The notes below the pieces were generated by a model. That model searched no databases and was not told the DNA's origin. It worked only from the letters and a program-made list of their open reading frames with translations. The position numbers and the translations under genes were made by a program. A stretch of DNA of 40,376 nt. Origin: a virus. Location of the stretch: IMG/VR virus record IMGVR_UViG_3300027142_000014, positions 1 through 40,376 of that record; one strand, written 5' to 3'. Positions 15,719 through 21,213 of this stretch are shown piece by piece; the first letter of the stretch is position 1; each line of letters starts with the position of its first letter.

Positions 15719-15910
15719 ATGATTGCCAAATATACACTCAAGAACATTTCCCTTGCGTCTGAACTGACTGTTAAGATGCAGTTCGCCGTGATTCCCTCGA
15801 CAATTCCTTATCAATACCACGACGAAATCCAGAAGTGGATGCGCGAGATGGTCCGCAAGGCAGAACAGAATGCGGAGATTTATGCGGAGGAAAAATTCGG
15901 GAAGATTTAA
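15719..15910 (+). CDS. Small protein of unknown function
   Basis: 63 residues (MIAKYTLKNISLASELTVKM): an N-terminal strand region and a C-terminal charged helix (KWMREMVRKAEQNAEIYAEE). No ribosome binding site and no clear promoter upstream, so probably read from the preceding transcript. Confidence 0.55.
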   Translation: MIAKYTLKNISLASELTVKMQFAVIPSTIPYQYHDEIQKWMREMVRKAEQNAEIYAEEKFGKI

Positions 15911-16043
15911 TATAGGGACTATATAGTCCCCCTGTTGTTTATATAGTGTTTTATATAGCGCTATATCAAACCGGGCCTGGCCCGGCGAAATCGTGTCAAG
16001 AAAAAAAAGAAAAAAAAATCGAAAAAAAAATCGCAGAAAAAAG
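15911..16043. repeat. Mosaic intergenic repeat block (TATATAG array + palindrome)
   Basis: In order: TATAGGGACTATATAGTCCCC (a local palindrome), TATATAGTG, TATATAGCGCTATAT, then CCGGGCCTGGCCCGG (15971-15985), CGTGTCAAG and a long A-tract leading to the next promoter. Same order of parts as the blocks at 16.62, 18.42, 20.82 and 22.09 kb. Confidence 0.75.
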
Positions 16044-16078
16044 TTGACCGCACCAAAAAAAGTTTCATTCTCTCTCTC
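16044..16078 (+). promoter_or_regulatory. Leaderless promoter
   Basis: TTGACC (16044), 16-base spacer, CATTCT (16066), CTCTCTC, ATG at 16079. Confidence 0.75.
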
Positions 16079-16249
16079 ATGAACCTGATCAACCTGTTCC
16101 CCCGCTCTGCTGCTGAAGAAATCGCTGCTCTCTCCCCTGCGGAGATTGCCGAGATGGAGGCGTTTTTCGCCTTCGTGGATTCCGTGAACGATGAGGCCGA
16201 AGCCGCTTGGGATCGCTTCGCGGCGGATGTCGATGCGGGGGCGCGGTAA
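16079..16249 (+). CDS. Small acidic helical protein
   Basis: A 56-residue ORF (MNLINLFPRSAAEEIAALSP start) rich in Ala and Glu with helical periodicity (EIAEMEAFFAFVDSVNDEAE). Supported by a promoter ending exactly at the ATG and a terminator whose loop contains its stop codon. Function unknown. Confidence 0.65.
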   Translation: MNLINLFPRSAAEEIAALSPAEIAEMEAFFAFVDSVNDEAEAAWDRFAADVDAGAR

Positions 16250-16263
16250 GCGCCCCTTTTTTT
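16238..16263 (+). terminator. Rho-independent terminator containing the stop codon
   Basis: GGGGCGC (16238-16244), loop GGTAA, GCGCCCC (16250-16256), then T7. The TAA stop of the gene lies in the hairpin loop, so coding sequence forms the left arm. Confidence 0.85.
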
Positions 16264-16277
16264 CTTTCACTTTTTTC

Positions 16278-16312
16278 TTTACCTGCACGAATTTTTTCTT
16301 ACTCTTATCCCC
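16278..16312 (+). promoter_or_regulatory. Leaderless promoter
   Basis: TTTACC (16278), 16-base spacer, TACTCT (16300), 7 bases, ATG at 16313. It begins 15 bases after the preceding terminator. Confidence 0.65.
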
Positions 16313-16621
16313 ATGAATCAGATCAACCTCGCTCTCACCCTCACCGAAGCTTCCCTCGTTCTCGCCGCGCTGCGCGATGCCGCCGACGCGATGAACGCGC
16401 CGCAGCTGGATGCGGTCATCGACACCCTACAGGCGTCCTACAACGCCGCCCATGAGGAGCCGTTTGACGGCTTCCGCACCGATGCGGAAGCGGATGCGGA
16501 TGCCCTCGCGTCTGCGGGTCACGGCACCGACGAGGACTACGGGTCCGCCCACGATAATCACGACTACCCCCCAGAAGGTGACCATCACTACTACTCCCCC
16601 TTTGAAGACGACGGCTATTGA
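16313..16621 (+). CDS. Small acidic His/Asp-rich protein
   Basis: 102 residues. The first 50 form two Ala/Leu-rich helices (LTLTEASLVLAALRDAADAM); the rest is low-complexity acidic with His and Tyr (AEADADALASAGHGTDEDYG; ending FEDDGY). The acidic tail may be disordered, DNA-mimicking or metal-binding; all guesses. No family recognised. Confidence 0.6.
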   Translation: MNQINLALTLTEASLVLAALRDAADAMNAPQLDAVIDTLQASYNAAHEEPFDGFRTDAEADADALASAGHGTDEDYGSAHDNHDYPPEGDHHYYSPFEDDGY

Positions 16622-16817
16622 TATAGCCTCTATATAGGGGACTCTACATCCCTTTATATAGTGTTTATATAGCGTGTGGGGAATTTTCCCCAACCGGGCC
16701 AGGCCCGGCACCCCCCTGTCAAGCTTTTTTTCAAAAAAAATCGAGCTTCATTTCCAAATGAAATGTTCCACGACGCGCAGAATGTTCCACGCTCCAAAAA
16801 AAAATTTGAAAAAAAAG
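16622..16817. repeat. Mosaic intergenic repeat block with TGTTCCACG direct repeats
   Basis: TATATAG motifs (16621-16675), GGGGAATTTTCCCC (16678-16691), CCGGGCCAGGCCCGG (16694-16708), CTGTCAAGC, an A-tract, then two TGTTCCACG direct repeats (16764-16772 and 16783-16791, 19 bases apart) that equal half of a parS-like site. No ORF supported. Confidence 0.75.
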
Positions 16818-16852
16818 TTGACCGCACAAAAAAAATCGTCATTCTCTGAGAC
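16818..16852 (+). promoter_or_regulatory. Leaderless promoter
   Basis: TTGACC (16818), 16-base spacer, CATTCT (16840), CTGAGAC, ATG at 16853. Confidence 0.75.
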
Positions 16853-17128
16853 ATGAAAACAACCAACACCGAAACCACCACCAAGGTCACCGTCACCGAG
16901 AAGGCCATCACGAATCTGATCGCGAATGTCGAAATGACTTACGTTCCCGATCACTGCATGGCCACCCGCACCATAAAGGTGGGCGAAATCGTCGCGAAGC
17001 GCGAAAGCGACGCTGGTTGGTACGCTCCTTGGGCCTTCGAAGGCAACCCCGTCGAAAATTTCCGCGTCGAAAAACTTCTGGTCACTCGGAAGATCACCAC
17101 CGAAATCACCACCAACGTGATCGAATAA
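16853..17128 (+). CDS. Small Thr-rich protein of unknown function
   Basis: 91 residues with Thr-rich ends (MKTTNTETTTKVTVTEKAIT; TRKITTEITTNVIE) around a folded core (YVPDHCMATRTIKVGEIVAK; GWYAPWAFEG). No family recognised. Monocistronic by its own promoter and the next promoter 19 bases after the stop. Confidence 0.6.
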   Translation: MKTTNTETTTKVTVTEKAITNLIANVEMTYVPDHCMATRTIKVGEIVAKRESDAGWYAPWAFEGNPVENFRVEKLLVTRKITTEITTNVIE

Positions 17129-17146
17129 AAAATCTGAAAAAAAAAT

Positions 17147-17181
17147 TTGACTTCACGGATTTTTCCGTCATTCTCTCCTTC
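17147..17181 (+). promoter_or_regulatory. Leaderless promoter
   Basis: TTGACT (17147), 16-base spacer, CATTCT (17169), CTCCTTC, ATG at 17182. The spacer holds a short ACGGATTTTTCCGT inverted repeat that could be an operator. Confidence 0.75.
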
Positions 17182-17367
17182 ATGAAAAACTACCGCTGGT
17201 CTTCGATCATCATCGCGCAAGGGGAAAACTGTGAAGCCGCTTGGAAAGCGTGCCAAGCTCGCGCCATGAAAAACGACGTTTTCCAAATTGTCCCCGCTAC
17301 CTTCACGGAGTACATCGTCGAATTTTCCTCCGCGAATCGCACCGTTTTCCGCTGGTTCAAAAAGTGA
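17182..17367 (+). CDS. Small basic protein of unknown function
   Basis: 61 residues (MKNYRWSSIIIAQGENCEAA; FRWFKK end), alpha-beta pattern with Trp and Arg at both ends. No family recognised. Own leaderless promoter. Confidence 0.6.
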   Translation: MKNYRWSSIIIAQGENCEAAWKACQARAMKNDVFQIVPATFTEYIVEFSSANRTVFRWFKK

Positions 17368-17377
17368 AAAAAAGTTG

Positions 17378-17412
17378 TTGACGAAACAAAAAAAATCTCC
17401 ACACTCTCTCTC
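17378..17412 (+). promoter_or_regulatory. Leaderless promoter
   Basis: TTGACG (17378), 16-base A-rich spacer, CACACT (17400), CTCTCTC, ATG at 17413. Probably drives everything to the hydrolase gene and beyond. Confidence 0.75.
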
Positions 17413-17601
17413 ATGAACAAAAACGAAATCAAAGAAATCTACCTCAAGGGTGCGATGAAGAATCTGCTGGGTCAGATTGAATTTTATCTCCCCGCCAACG
17501 TGAGCCAGAAGGCCACCCGCGAATTCCGCGAGCGTCTCAACCGCGAGCTTGCCGAGATGGAGCAACGCGCCGAAGCTTACGCCACCAAGGTCACCTCATG
17601 A
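17413..17601 (+). CDS. Small helical protein of unknown function
   Basis: 62 residues, helical and charged (IKEIYLKGAMKNLLGQIEFY; REFRERLNRELAEMEQRAEA). First gene of a short operon ending in the cell wall hydrolase; its stop overlaps an ATG (ATGA at 17598). Confidence 0.6.
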   Translation: MNKNEIKEIYLKGAMKNLLGQIEFYLPANVSQKATREFRERLNRELAEMEQRAEAYATKVTS

Positions 17602-17822
17602 AATCAGTAAATGAAAGACAATTCGCCTATCTCCTGCAAAAATATGAATGGAACACCGAGCTTGTGGAAAAGCATCTTACTTTACGCGGTTTTTCGCGTG
17701 TTACTGCTGACGCTGCTTTTTGGGGCCGTCTCATCGCTGCGGGCGCAGAGCGCCACGGTCAGCGTCTCGCGTGGGGAGATTGTTGCGGCGACTCTGATCT
17801 TGGAAGCGGGTGGGGAGGCTGA
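17598..17822 (+). CDS. Possible overlapping small ORF, alternative frame to hydrolase 5' end
   Basis: Opens with an ATGA overlap to the upstream gene. Its first 48 residues (MKSVNERQFAYLLQKYEWNT, LVEKHLTLRGFSRVTADAAF) are protein-like, yet it shares about 200 bases with the hydrolase signal-peptide region in another frame and ends in a Gly-rich tail. It could be a small lysis-associated protein or only a coupling leader. Confidence 0.35.
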   Translation: MKSVNERQFAYLLQKYEWNTELVEKHLTLRGFSRVTADAAFWGRLIAAGAERHGQRLAWGDCCGDSDLGSGWGG

Positions 17823-18117
17823 TCCCCGCGCAATGGCGGCGGTTCGCGAGGTGATCGCGAATCGCGCCAAGAATAAAACGGAGCTTGCCGTTTGCCTTGC
17901 GCCGAAACAATTTTCCTGTTGGAATAAAATTTCAGTTGAGCGCGGGATTGAAATCGCGAAGCGTCATCCGAAATGGTCCCACGCTCTCGCTTTAGTTAAT
18001 CAGAAAACGAATTATACTAGCGGCGCGACTCACTATCACGCCCAAAAAGTTTCGCCAAGTTGGGCGAAAAAGCTTGCCAAGACGGTCAAAATCGGACATC
18101 ATATCTTCTACAAATGA
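17611..18117 (+). CDS. SleB-like cell wall hydrolase with signal peptide
   Basis: The frame allows starts at 17611 or 17644 (MNGTPSLWKSILLYAVFRVL); the latter gives a clean signal peptide with a hydrophobic core and an AQSA cleavage-like site. The mature part matches the cell wall hydrolase SleB/Hydrolase_2 family: EAGGEADPRAMAAVREVIANR with catalytic Glu, CLAPKQFSCWN, HPKWSHALALV, TSGATHYHA and IGHHIFYK. It would cleave peptidoglycan for host lysis and be exported by the host. About 120 mature residues is normal. Confidence 0.85.
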   Translation: MKDNSPISCKNMNGTPSLWKSILLYAVFRVLLLTLLFGAVSSLRAQSATVSVSRGEIVAATLILEAGGEADPRAMAAVREVIANRAKNKTELAVCLAPKQFSCWNKISVERGIEIAKRHPKWSHALALVNQKTNYTSGATHYHAQKVSPSWAKKLAKTVKIGHHIFYK

Positions 18118-18338
18118 AAAACGGTCAACTGTGGTACAATACAAGGACGCGCCGAGTCGAGCGCGTGATTGCAACGGGGCCGCGCGTCTGCGCGACTTCT
18201 TTTCACCGCGAGGATCTTGTGGGGTGGCCCAACTCTTACTTGCGCCCCGCCACTAGTGCGGAAGTACGAGAATACCTTGACGGCACGGAAGGTCGTCGGT
18301 CTGTAGTAACTACAGAGGGGCGCTTGGCCTACGCTTGA
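18114..18338 (+). CDS. Small protein, paralogue of the 15206-15388 product
   Basis: ATGA-coupled to the hydrolase gene; 74 residues. It shares MKxGxLWYN, RRVERVI, ATxxEVxxYL with the 60-residue protein at 15.2 kb and carries an extra C-terminal tail (EGRRSVVTTEGRLAYA). Function unknown. Confidence 0.65.
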   Translation: MKNGQLWYNTRTRRVERVIATGPRVCATSFHREDLVGWPNSYLRPATSAEVREYLDGTEGRRSVVTTEGRLAYA

Positions 18339-18556
18339 TTATATAATTTTTTCTGTGGAATAGTACGCAAGGAGAGCTTGCGGCATGGGGGAGTTTATGA
18401 CCCCTTCATTAAACACCACGGAAATTATATAGCGTTTATATAGGCACTATATAGTGTTTATATAGCCGGGCCGGGCCTGGTTGGGGAATTTTCCCCAATA
18501 TGCCCATGTCAAGCTTTTATTTGATATTTATTTATTTGCTGATTGTTATTTTGCTG
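18339..18556. repeat. Mosaic intergenic repeat block with hairpins
   Basis: Begins with a hairpin region (CGCAAG-GAGAG-CTTGCG at about 18368-18384, GGGG/CCCC pair following, enclosed by GTGG/CCAC) that may be structured RNA. Then four TATATAG motifs (18425-18465), CCGGGCCGGGCCTGG (18466-18480, one mismatch), GGGGAATTTTCCCC (18483-18496) and CATGTCAAGC. A weak TTGATT-N18-AATAGT pair spans the previous stop. No ORF supported. Confidence 0.6.
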
Positions 18557-18591
18557 TTGCGTCTGCTGATTTTTTAATCACACTCTTAACC
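18557..18591 (+). promoter_or_regulatory. Leaderless promoter
   Basis: TTGCGT (18557), 16-base spacer, CACACT (18579), CTTAACC, ATG at 18592. Confidence 0.7.
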
Positions 18592-18810
18592 ATGCAACTA
18601 ACCAAACGATGCCAATTCAACGGGCAAATCTACACGATGGATTTCCCCACGATGACTGAAGAGCAATACGCTACGGCTTTGATGAAATGCGATCTTGGCA
18701 CTCTGATTCAAGAAGCATTTTTTTTCTTGACCGCTGATGAGCGCGAGTTCATCATGACTGGTACTCCTCCCCATGTCTGGGAAGAAATGTTTGCTGAACA
18801 AGAATCATGA
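18592..18810 (+). CDS. Small acidic protein of unknown function
   Basis: The promoter sets the start at MQLTKRCQFNGQIYTM, giving 72 residues; an upstream in-frame start would lie in repeat DNA. Helical second half (EFIMTGTPPHVWEEMFAEQE). First gene of a four-gene overlapping operon. Confidence 0.65.
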   Translation: MQLTKRCQFNGQIYTMDFPTMTEEQYATALMKCDLGTLIQEAFFFLTADEREFIMTGTPPHVWEEMFAEQES

Positions 18811-19166
18811 AAATCAAAACTGAAGTCTACTTTAACCTGCGTAAGCACATGCTGTCGATTCGTGTCAATGGTAAGGTGATTGCCCATGCCCCTGCCATTA
18901 CCCTCGACAATCCCACGTTCCATGTTAGTGAGGCGGGGCGGCAGCGCGTGCTGAAGAACAAGCGCAAGAATGTTCATGCGTGGGTGCGCGGAGATTGGGA
19001 CAATTATCTCCGCACAAATTGCACCACAGTAATCCCCGAAAATTCTGTTGAAGTTACTTACAATCCCTACAAGTATTCCACTTTTGTGCTTGCAAAGGAT
19101 GGGTCGCCAATTAAAAATGCCCGTTACGTTGCCATCTACGGGAAAAGAATCTTTGCTCAACTATGA
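18807..19166 (+). CDS. Basic beta-rich protein of unknown function
   Basis: 119 residues, ATGA-coupled. Beta-rich and basic (KTEVYFNLRKHMLSIRVNGK; RQRVLKNKRKNVHAWVRGDW), resembling small nucleic-acid-binding phage proteins, but no family is recognised. Confidence 0.6.
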   Translation: MKIKTEVYFNLRKHMLSIRVNGKVIAHAPAITLDNPTFHVSEAGRQRVLKNKRKNVHAWVRGDWDNYLRTNCTTVIPENSVEVTYNPYKYSTFVLAKDGSPIKNARYVAIYGKRIFAQL

Positions 19167-19363
19167 AACCAATGATTGAACCTACCTACGCATACCTGCG
19201 CGGTGTGCTTGATGCTTACAACAAAGGCTCGTATGATTACGAGGCCGTGAAGAAGATGAACAGCCCCAACGCTGGCAGCGATTACAAGGCTGGTTACGAC
19301 AAGGGAATGACAATCTATTGCGACGACAATAATCTCGACACGGAAGAGCATCTGAACTACTAA
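19163..19363 (+). CDS. Small protein of unknown function
   Basis: 66 residues (TYAYLRGVLDAYNKGSYDYE; SDYKAGYDKGMTIYCDD), ATGA-coupled to the upstream gene. The YxxGYDKGM pattern is common in small phage proteins of unknown role. Confidence 0.6.
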   Translation: MKPMIEPTYAYLRGVLDAYNKGSYDYEAVKKMNSPNAGSDYKAGYDKGMTIYCDDNNLDTEEHLNY

Positions 19364-19368
19364 ACCAA

Positions 19369-19557
19369 ATGAATCTCGACAACCTAATCACTAACCTTGA
19401 ATTTAGGATTGCTTTTGCCGAAACTAATCTCCGTTACATTGCCAGCGAACCACTCTATGAGCCTCGACGCGAAGAGTTGCGCGAATTCAATCTAAAAGTG
19501 ATCGAAGACACTAAGCGCGAATTGGCCGAAGCATTAAAAAAGCAACGAGGTCAATAA
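19369..19557 (+). CDS. Small coiled-coil-like protein
   Basis: 62 residues, highly charged helix (NLEFRIAFAETNLRYIASEP; EFNLKVIEDTKRELAEALKK). Last gene of the operon starting at 18592. Function unknown. Confidence 0.55.
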   Translation: MNLDNLITNLEFRIAFAETNLRYIASEPLYEPRREELREFNLKVIEDTKRELAEALKKQRGQ

Positions 19558-19601
19558 AAAAATCGGAGTTTTGCTGTAACTTTTTGGTTGCAGCTTGGCC
19601 T

Positions 19602-19616
19602 CCGGGCCAGGCCCGG
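19602..19616. repeat. CCGGGCCNGGCCCGG palindrome, copy 5 (centre A)
   Basis: Perfect palindrome 45 bases after the operon stop, followed by CGTGTCAAGC at 19623-19632 and the RNA promoter. No TATATAG motifs at this copy. Confidence 0.85.
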
Positions 19617-19672
19617 CGAATGCGTGTCAAGCAAAATCTCTCTCCCAACTAAAAATAAATTCAAAAAAAACA

Positions 19673-19707
19673 TTGCACACGGCGCACACTCTGTCATTCT
19701 CACTCTT
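19673..19707 (+). promoter_or_regulatory. Promoter of the structured RNA
   Basis: TTGCAC (19673-19678), 16-base spacer, CATTCT (19695-19700), then CACTCTT. The geometry matches the leaderless promoters, but no ATG or GTG is at the predicted +1 near 19708; a highly structured sequence starts there. Confidence 0.65.
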
Positions 19708-19921
19708 GCTGACGGGGAGAAACCAAAGCCGTGAAGACTCCCTAGTCACTCATCACATAGGAGATGAGCAGCGCGGCTCCAATTTAGTTCTTTAAGATTT
19801 TTAGAGCATCCGGTCAACACTCCAGTAGGGTCGCTCCCTGCGTTCTAAAGTCAATTGTTCTGGCACCCGCGAAGTACCAGAACAAGAGACGCCGAGGAGA
19901 GTGCTAGCTCTAATCTTTTTT
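19708..19921 (+). ncRNA. Candidate structured non-coding RNA
   Basis: No convincing ORF and many helices. A possible 5' pseudoknot: ACGG (19712-19715) with CCGT (19729-19732), and GGAG (19716-19719) with CTCC (19738-19741). Hairpin CTCATC/GATGAG (19749-19768). A closing helix AAGAT...TAGAGC (about 19795-19807) pairs with GCTCTA.ATCTT (19907-19917) and encloses AGGG/CCCT (19827-19839) and a perfect 9-bp stem TTGTTCTGG/CCAGAACAA (19855-19885). It ends in TCTTTTTT. Not recognised as tmRNA, RNase P, 6S or a known ribozyme. Expected to act as RNA. Confidence 0.6.
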
Positions 19922-20000
19922 GCAATGAACCCAAAGATAAGGCGGGGGTTGGGCTGACCCAACACTAGCGCGTGAAAGCTCGCGCCATTGCATTTTTTTT
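19921..20000 (+). ncRNA. Second structured RNA domain with terminator
   Basis: Closed by TGCAATG (19921-19927) pairing with CATTGCA (19986-19992) and followed by T8. Inside are GTTGGG-CTGA-CCCAAC (19948-19963) and GCGCG/CGCGC (19968-19985), giving a multibranch fold. It may be the 3' domain of the upstream RNA, a separate RNA, or a large terminator before the next promoter, which starts two bases later. Confidence 0.55.
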
Positions 20001-20001
20001 C

Positions 20002-20038
20002 TTGCTTTTTTTAATTCTTCAACCATACTGACAGCACG
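20002..20038 (+). promoter_or_regulatory. Near-leaderless promoter
   Basis: TTGCTT (20002), 16-base spacer, CATACT (20024), 9 bases, ATG at 20039. Confidence 0.6.
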
Positions 20039-20230
20039 ATGAACGACCTTCACCTACTCCCTCCTCAAGCTGACATTGACGCCGCATTTGAAATTGAAAA
20101 GAATGTGGGGCAGAATAATCGCAGCCTTTACTTGGACTACATGAACAATGTTCCCATGTCTGCGCGCAAGACACCGAGAGAGTTGCGCGATGGCTGTATG
20201 CTCGCTCAACTTTTTAAAAATAATACTTGA
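20039..20230 (+). CDS. Small protein of unknown function
   Basis: 63 residues (MNDLHLLPPQADIDAAFEIE; KTPRELRDGCMLAQLFKNN). No family recognised. Its TGA stop lies within the TTGACG -35 element of the next promoter. Confidence 0.6.
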   Translation: MNDLHLLPPQADIDAAFEIEKNVGQNNRSLYLDYMNNVPMSARKTPRELRDGCMLAQLFKNNT

Positions 20231-20260
20231 CGTTTCTGAATTTTAATTCAAACTGCTGCC
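20227..20260 (+). promoter_or_regulatory. Leaderless promoter overlapping upstream stop codon
   Basis: TTGACG (20227; its TGA is the stop of the previous gene), 16-base spacer, CAAACT (20249), 6 bases, ATG at 20261. Confidence 0.7.
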
Positions 20261-20473
20261 ATGATCATTGCTGACACTCCCTCTGCTATTCTCGCATACC
20301 GCCTGCTCGCTATGAAAAGCGCGCTGAAGCTTGAAACTCTGGGACTGAGTAGTTCTCGCGGCTCAGTCTCTAACGATGTCCGCTACCTGTGCGGCTCCCG
20401 CACTCGCGACAAAAAGAAATTGCTTGCCGAATTCGAAAATCATCTCAAGCATCACGGCTTCCTCAAATCATAA
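20261..20473 (+). CDS. Small basic protein of unknown function
   Basis: 70 residues (MIIADTPSAILAYRLLAMKS; RTRDKKKLLAEFENHLKHHG), helical and basic. No family recognised. The next gene starts 4 bases after its stop. Confidence 0.6.
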   Translation: MIIADTPSAILAYRLLAMKSALKLETLGLSSSRGSVSNDVRYLCGSRTRDKKKLLAEFENHLKHHGFLKS

Positions 20474-20477
20474 TACC

Positions 20478-20813
20478 ATGAAACTCGTCATCAATAGAAC
20501 CGACATTATCGATGTTTTCGCCGCCAAGAGTGGGCTGGAACCTCATCAGATTGAAATCGACATTGTGTCCCAGCCTATTGTCCCTTCGTTTCCGAAGATC
20601 AATTCGCTTAACGATGTCGAAGTTCGCACCGCAATCGCATCGATTTTCGATGAAGCTATGAACATTCAAGACCAGTATCGCGAGGGCAAGACCGTTTGCC
20701 CTAACAAAATCAGCCTCATCAAAGCGGTTCGCACTCTCGTCCCCAACACCTCGCTCAAGGACGCAAAGGATTATGTAGAGAACAATCTTCTTGATTATCG
20801 ACGCTCGTTTTAA
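20478..20813 (+). CDS. Protein with ribosomal L7/L12 C-terminal-like domain
   Basis: The start follows the previous stop by 4 bases; 111 residues. The C-terminal part KISLIKAVRTLVPNTSLKDA-KDYVENN follows the L7/L12 CTD pattern K-x3-I-K-x-V-R-x(6)-L-K-x-A-K-x-x-V-E. In ribosomes this domain recruits translation factors; free phage copies have no settled role. The N-terminal 75 residues are unassigned. Similarity judged by eye. Confidence 0.6.
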   Translation: MKLVINRTDIIDVFAAKSGLEPHQIEIDIVSQPIVPSFPKINSLNDVEVRTAIASIFDEAMNIQDQYREGKTVCPNKISLIKAVRTLVPNTSLKDAKDYVENNLLDYRRSF

Positions 20814-20932
20814 TATATAAAGTCTGGTTGATATAGCGCTATATAGAGTGCTGTATCAAACCGGGCCGGGCCCGGCAAAATCGTGTCAAGCTTTTTTTTC
20901 AAAAAAAAATTCAGCTGAACGCAAAAAAAAGT
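20814..20932. repeat. Mosaic intergenic repeat block
   Basis: GATATAGCGCTATATAG (20830-20846) and a nearby TATC, then CCGGGCCGGGCCCGG (20861-20875), CGTGTCAAGC and a T/A tract, before the next promoter. Same order of parts as other blocks; GGGGAATTTTCCCC is absent here. Confidence 0.75.
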
Positions 20933-20967
20933 TTGCAAGTGCGATTCCACCCTGTAGACTGCTCCCG
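20933..20967 (+). promoter_or_regulatory. Leaderless promoter
   Basis: TTGCAA (20933), 16-base spacer, TAGACT (20955), GCTCCCG, ATG at 20968. Confidence 0.7.
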
Positions 20968-21159
20968 ATGAATAAAGATTATCCGATTATGTACGGTTCC
21001 ATGCGCGGCGCTCTGACGAGCATCGCTTTCATTCACAAGATTCCTGGTATCGAAATCAAAGACGCTGCCGCTTTTCAGAAGTGGCTCGACGAAAGGGCCG
21101 ACGATACGGACCGCAGCGCTGCCGAATTCGCCGCGAAAATTAATGGAAAAAGTTCTTGA
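20968..21159 (+). CDS. Small protein of unknown function
   Basis: The promoter fixes the start at MNKDYPIMYGSMRGALTSIA, 63 residues; a longer in-frame start would run back through the repeat block. Helical C-terminus (DDTDRSAAEFAAKINGKSS). Its TGA stop is inside the TTGAAC of the next promoter. Confidence 0.6.
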   Translation: MNKDYPIMYGSMRGALTSIAFIHKIPGIEIKDAAAFQKWLDERADDTDRSAAEFAAKINGKSS

Positions 21160-21183
21160 ACTTTGCCCGAATCTCTCCAAACT
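21156..21183 (+). promoter_or_regulatory. Promoter of the DUF932-like gene, overlapping upstream stop
   Basis: TTGAAC (21156-21161), 16-base spacer, CAAACT (21178-21183). Predicted +1 near 21191 leaves a 23-24 base leader of CTCAACC repeats and A-tract without a Shine-Dalgarno sequence. Confidence 0.65.
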
Positions 21184-21213
21184 TCTTTTCCTCAACCTCA
21201 ACCAAATAAAAAA

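Noticed and set aside
15704-16288. 194-codon minus-strand frame
   Set aside because: Spans the repeat block and A-tracts (Phe/Lys runs) and is antisense to two small genes with better support.
19708-20000. tmRNA, RNase P RNA or hammerhead ribozyme
   Set aside because: No tRNA-like ends with CCA, no tag ORF, no RNase P conserved cores, and no CUGAUGA...GAAA hammerhead core could be found by eye.
15971-20892. GTGTCAAG motifs as minus-strand -35 boxes (TTGACAC)
   Set aside because: The sequence 16-18 bases further on the minus strand falls in or near the GC palindrome and gives no -10, and no minus-strand genes follow; kept as part of the repeat unit.
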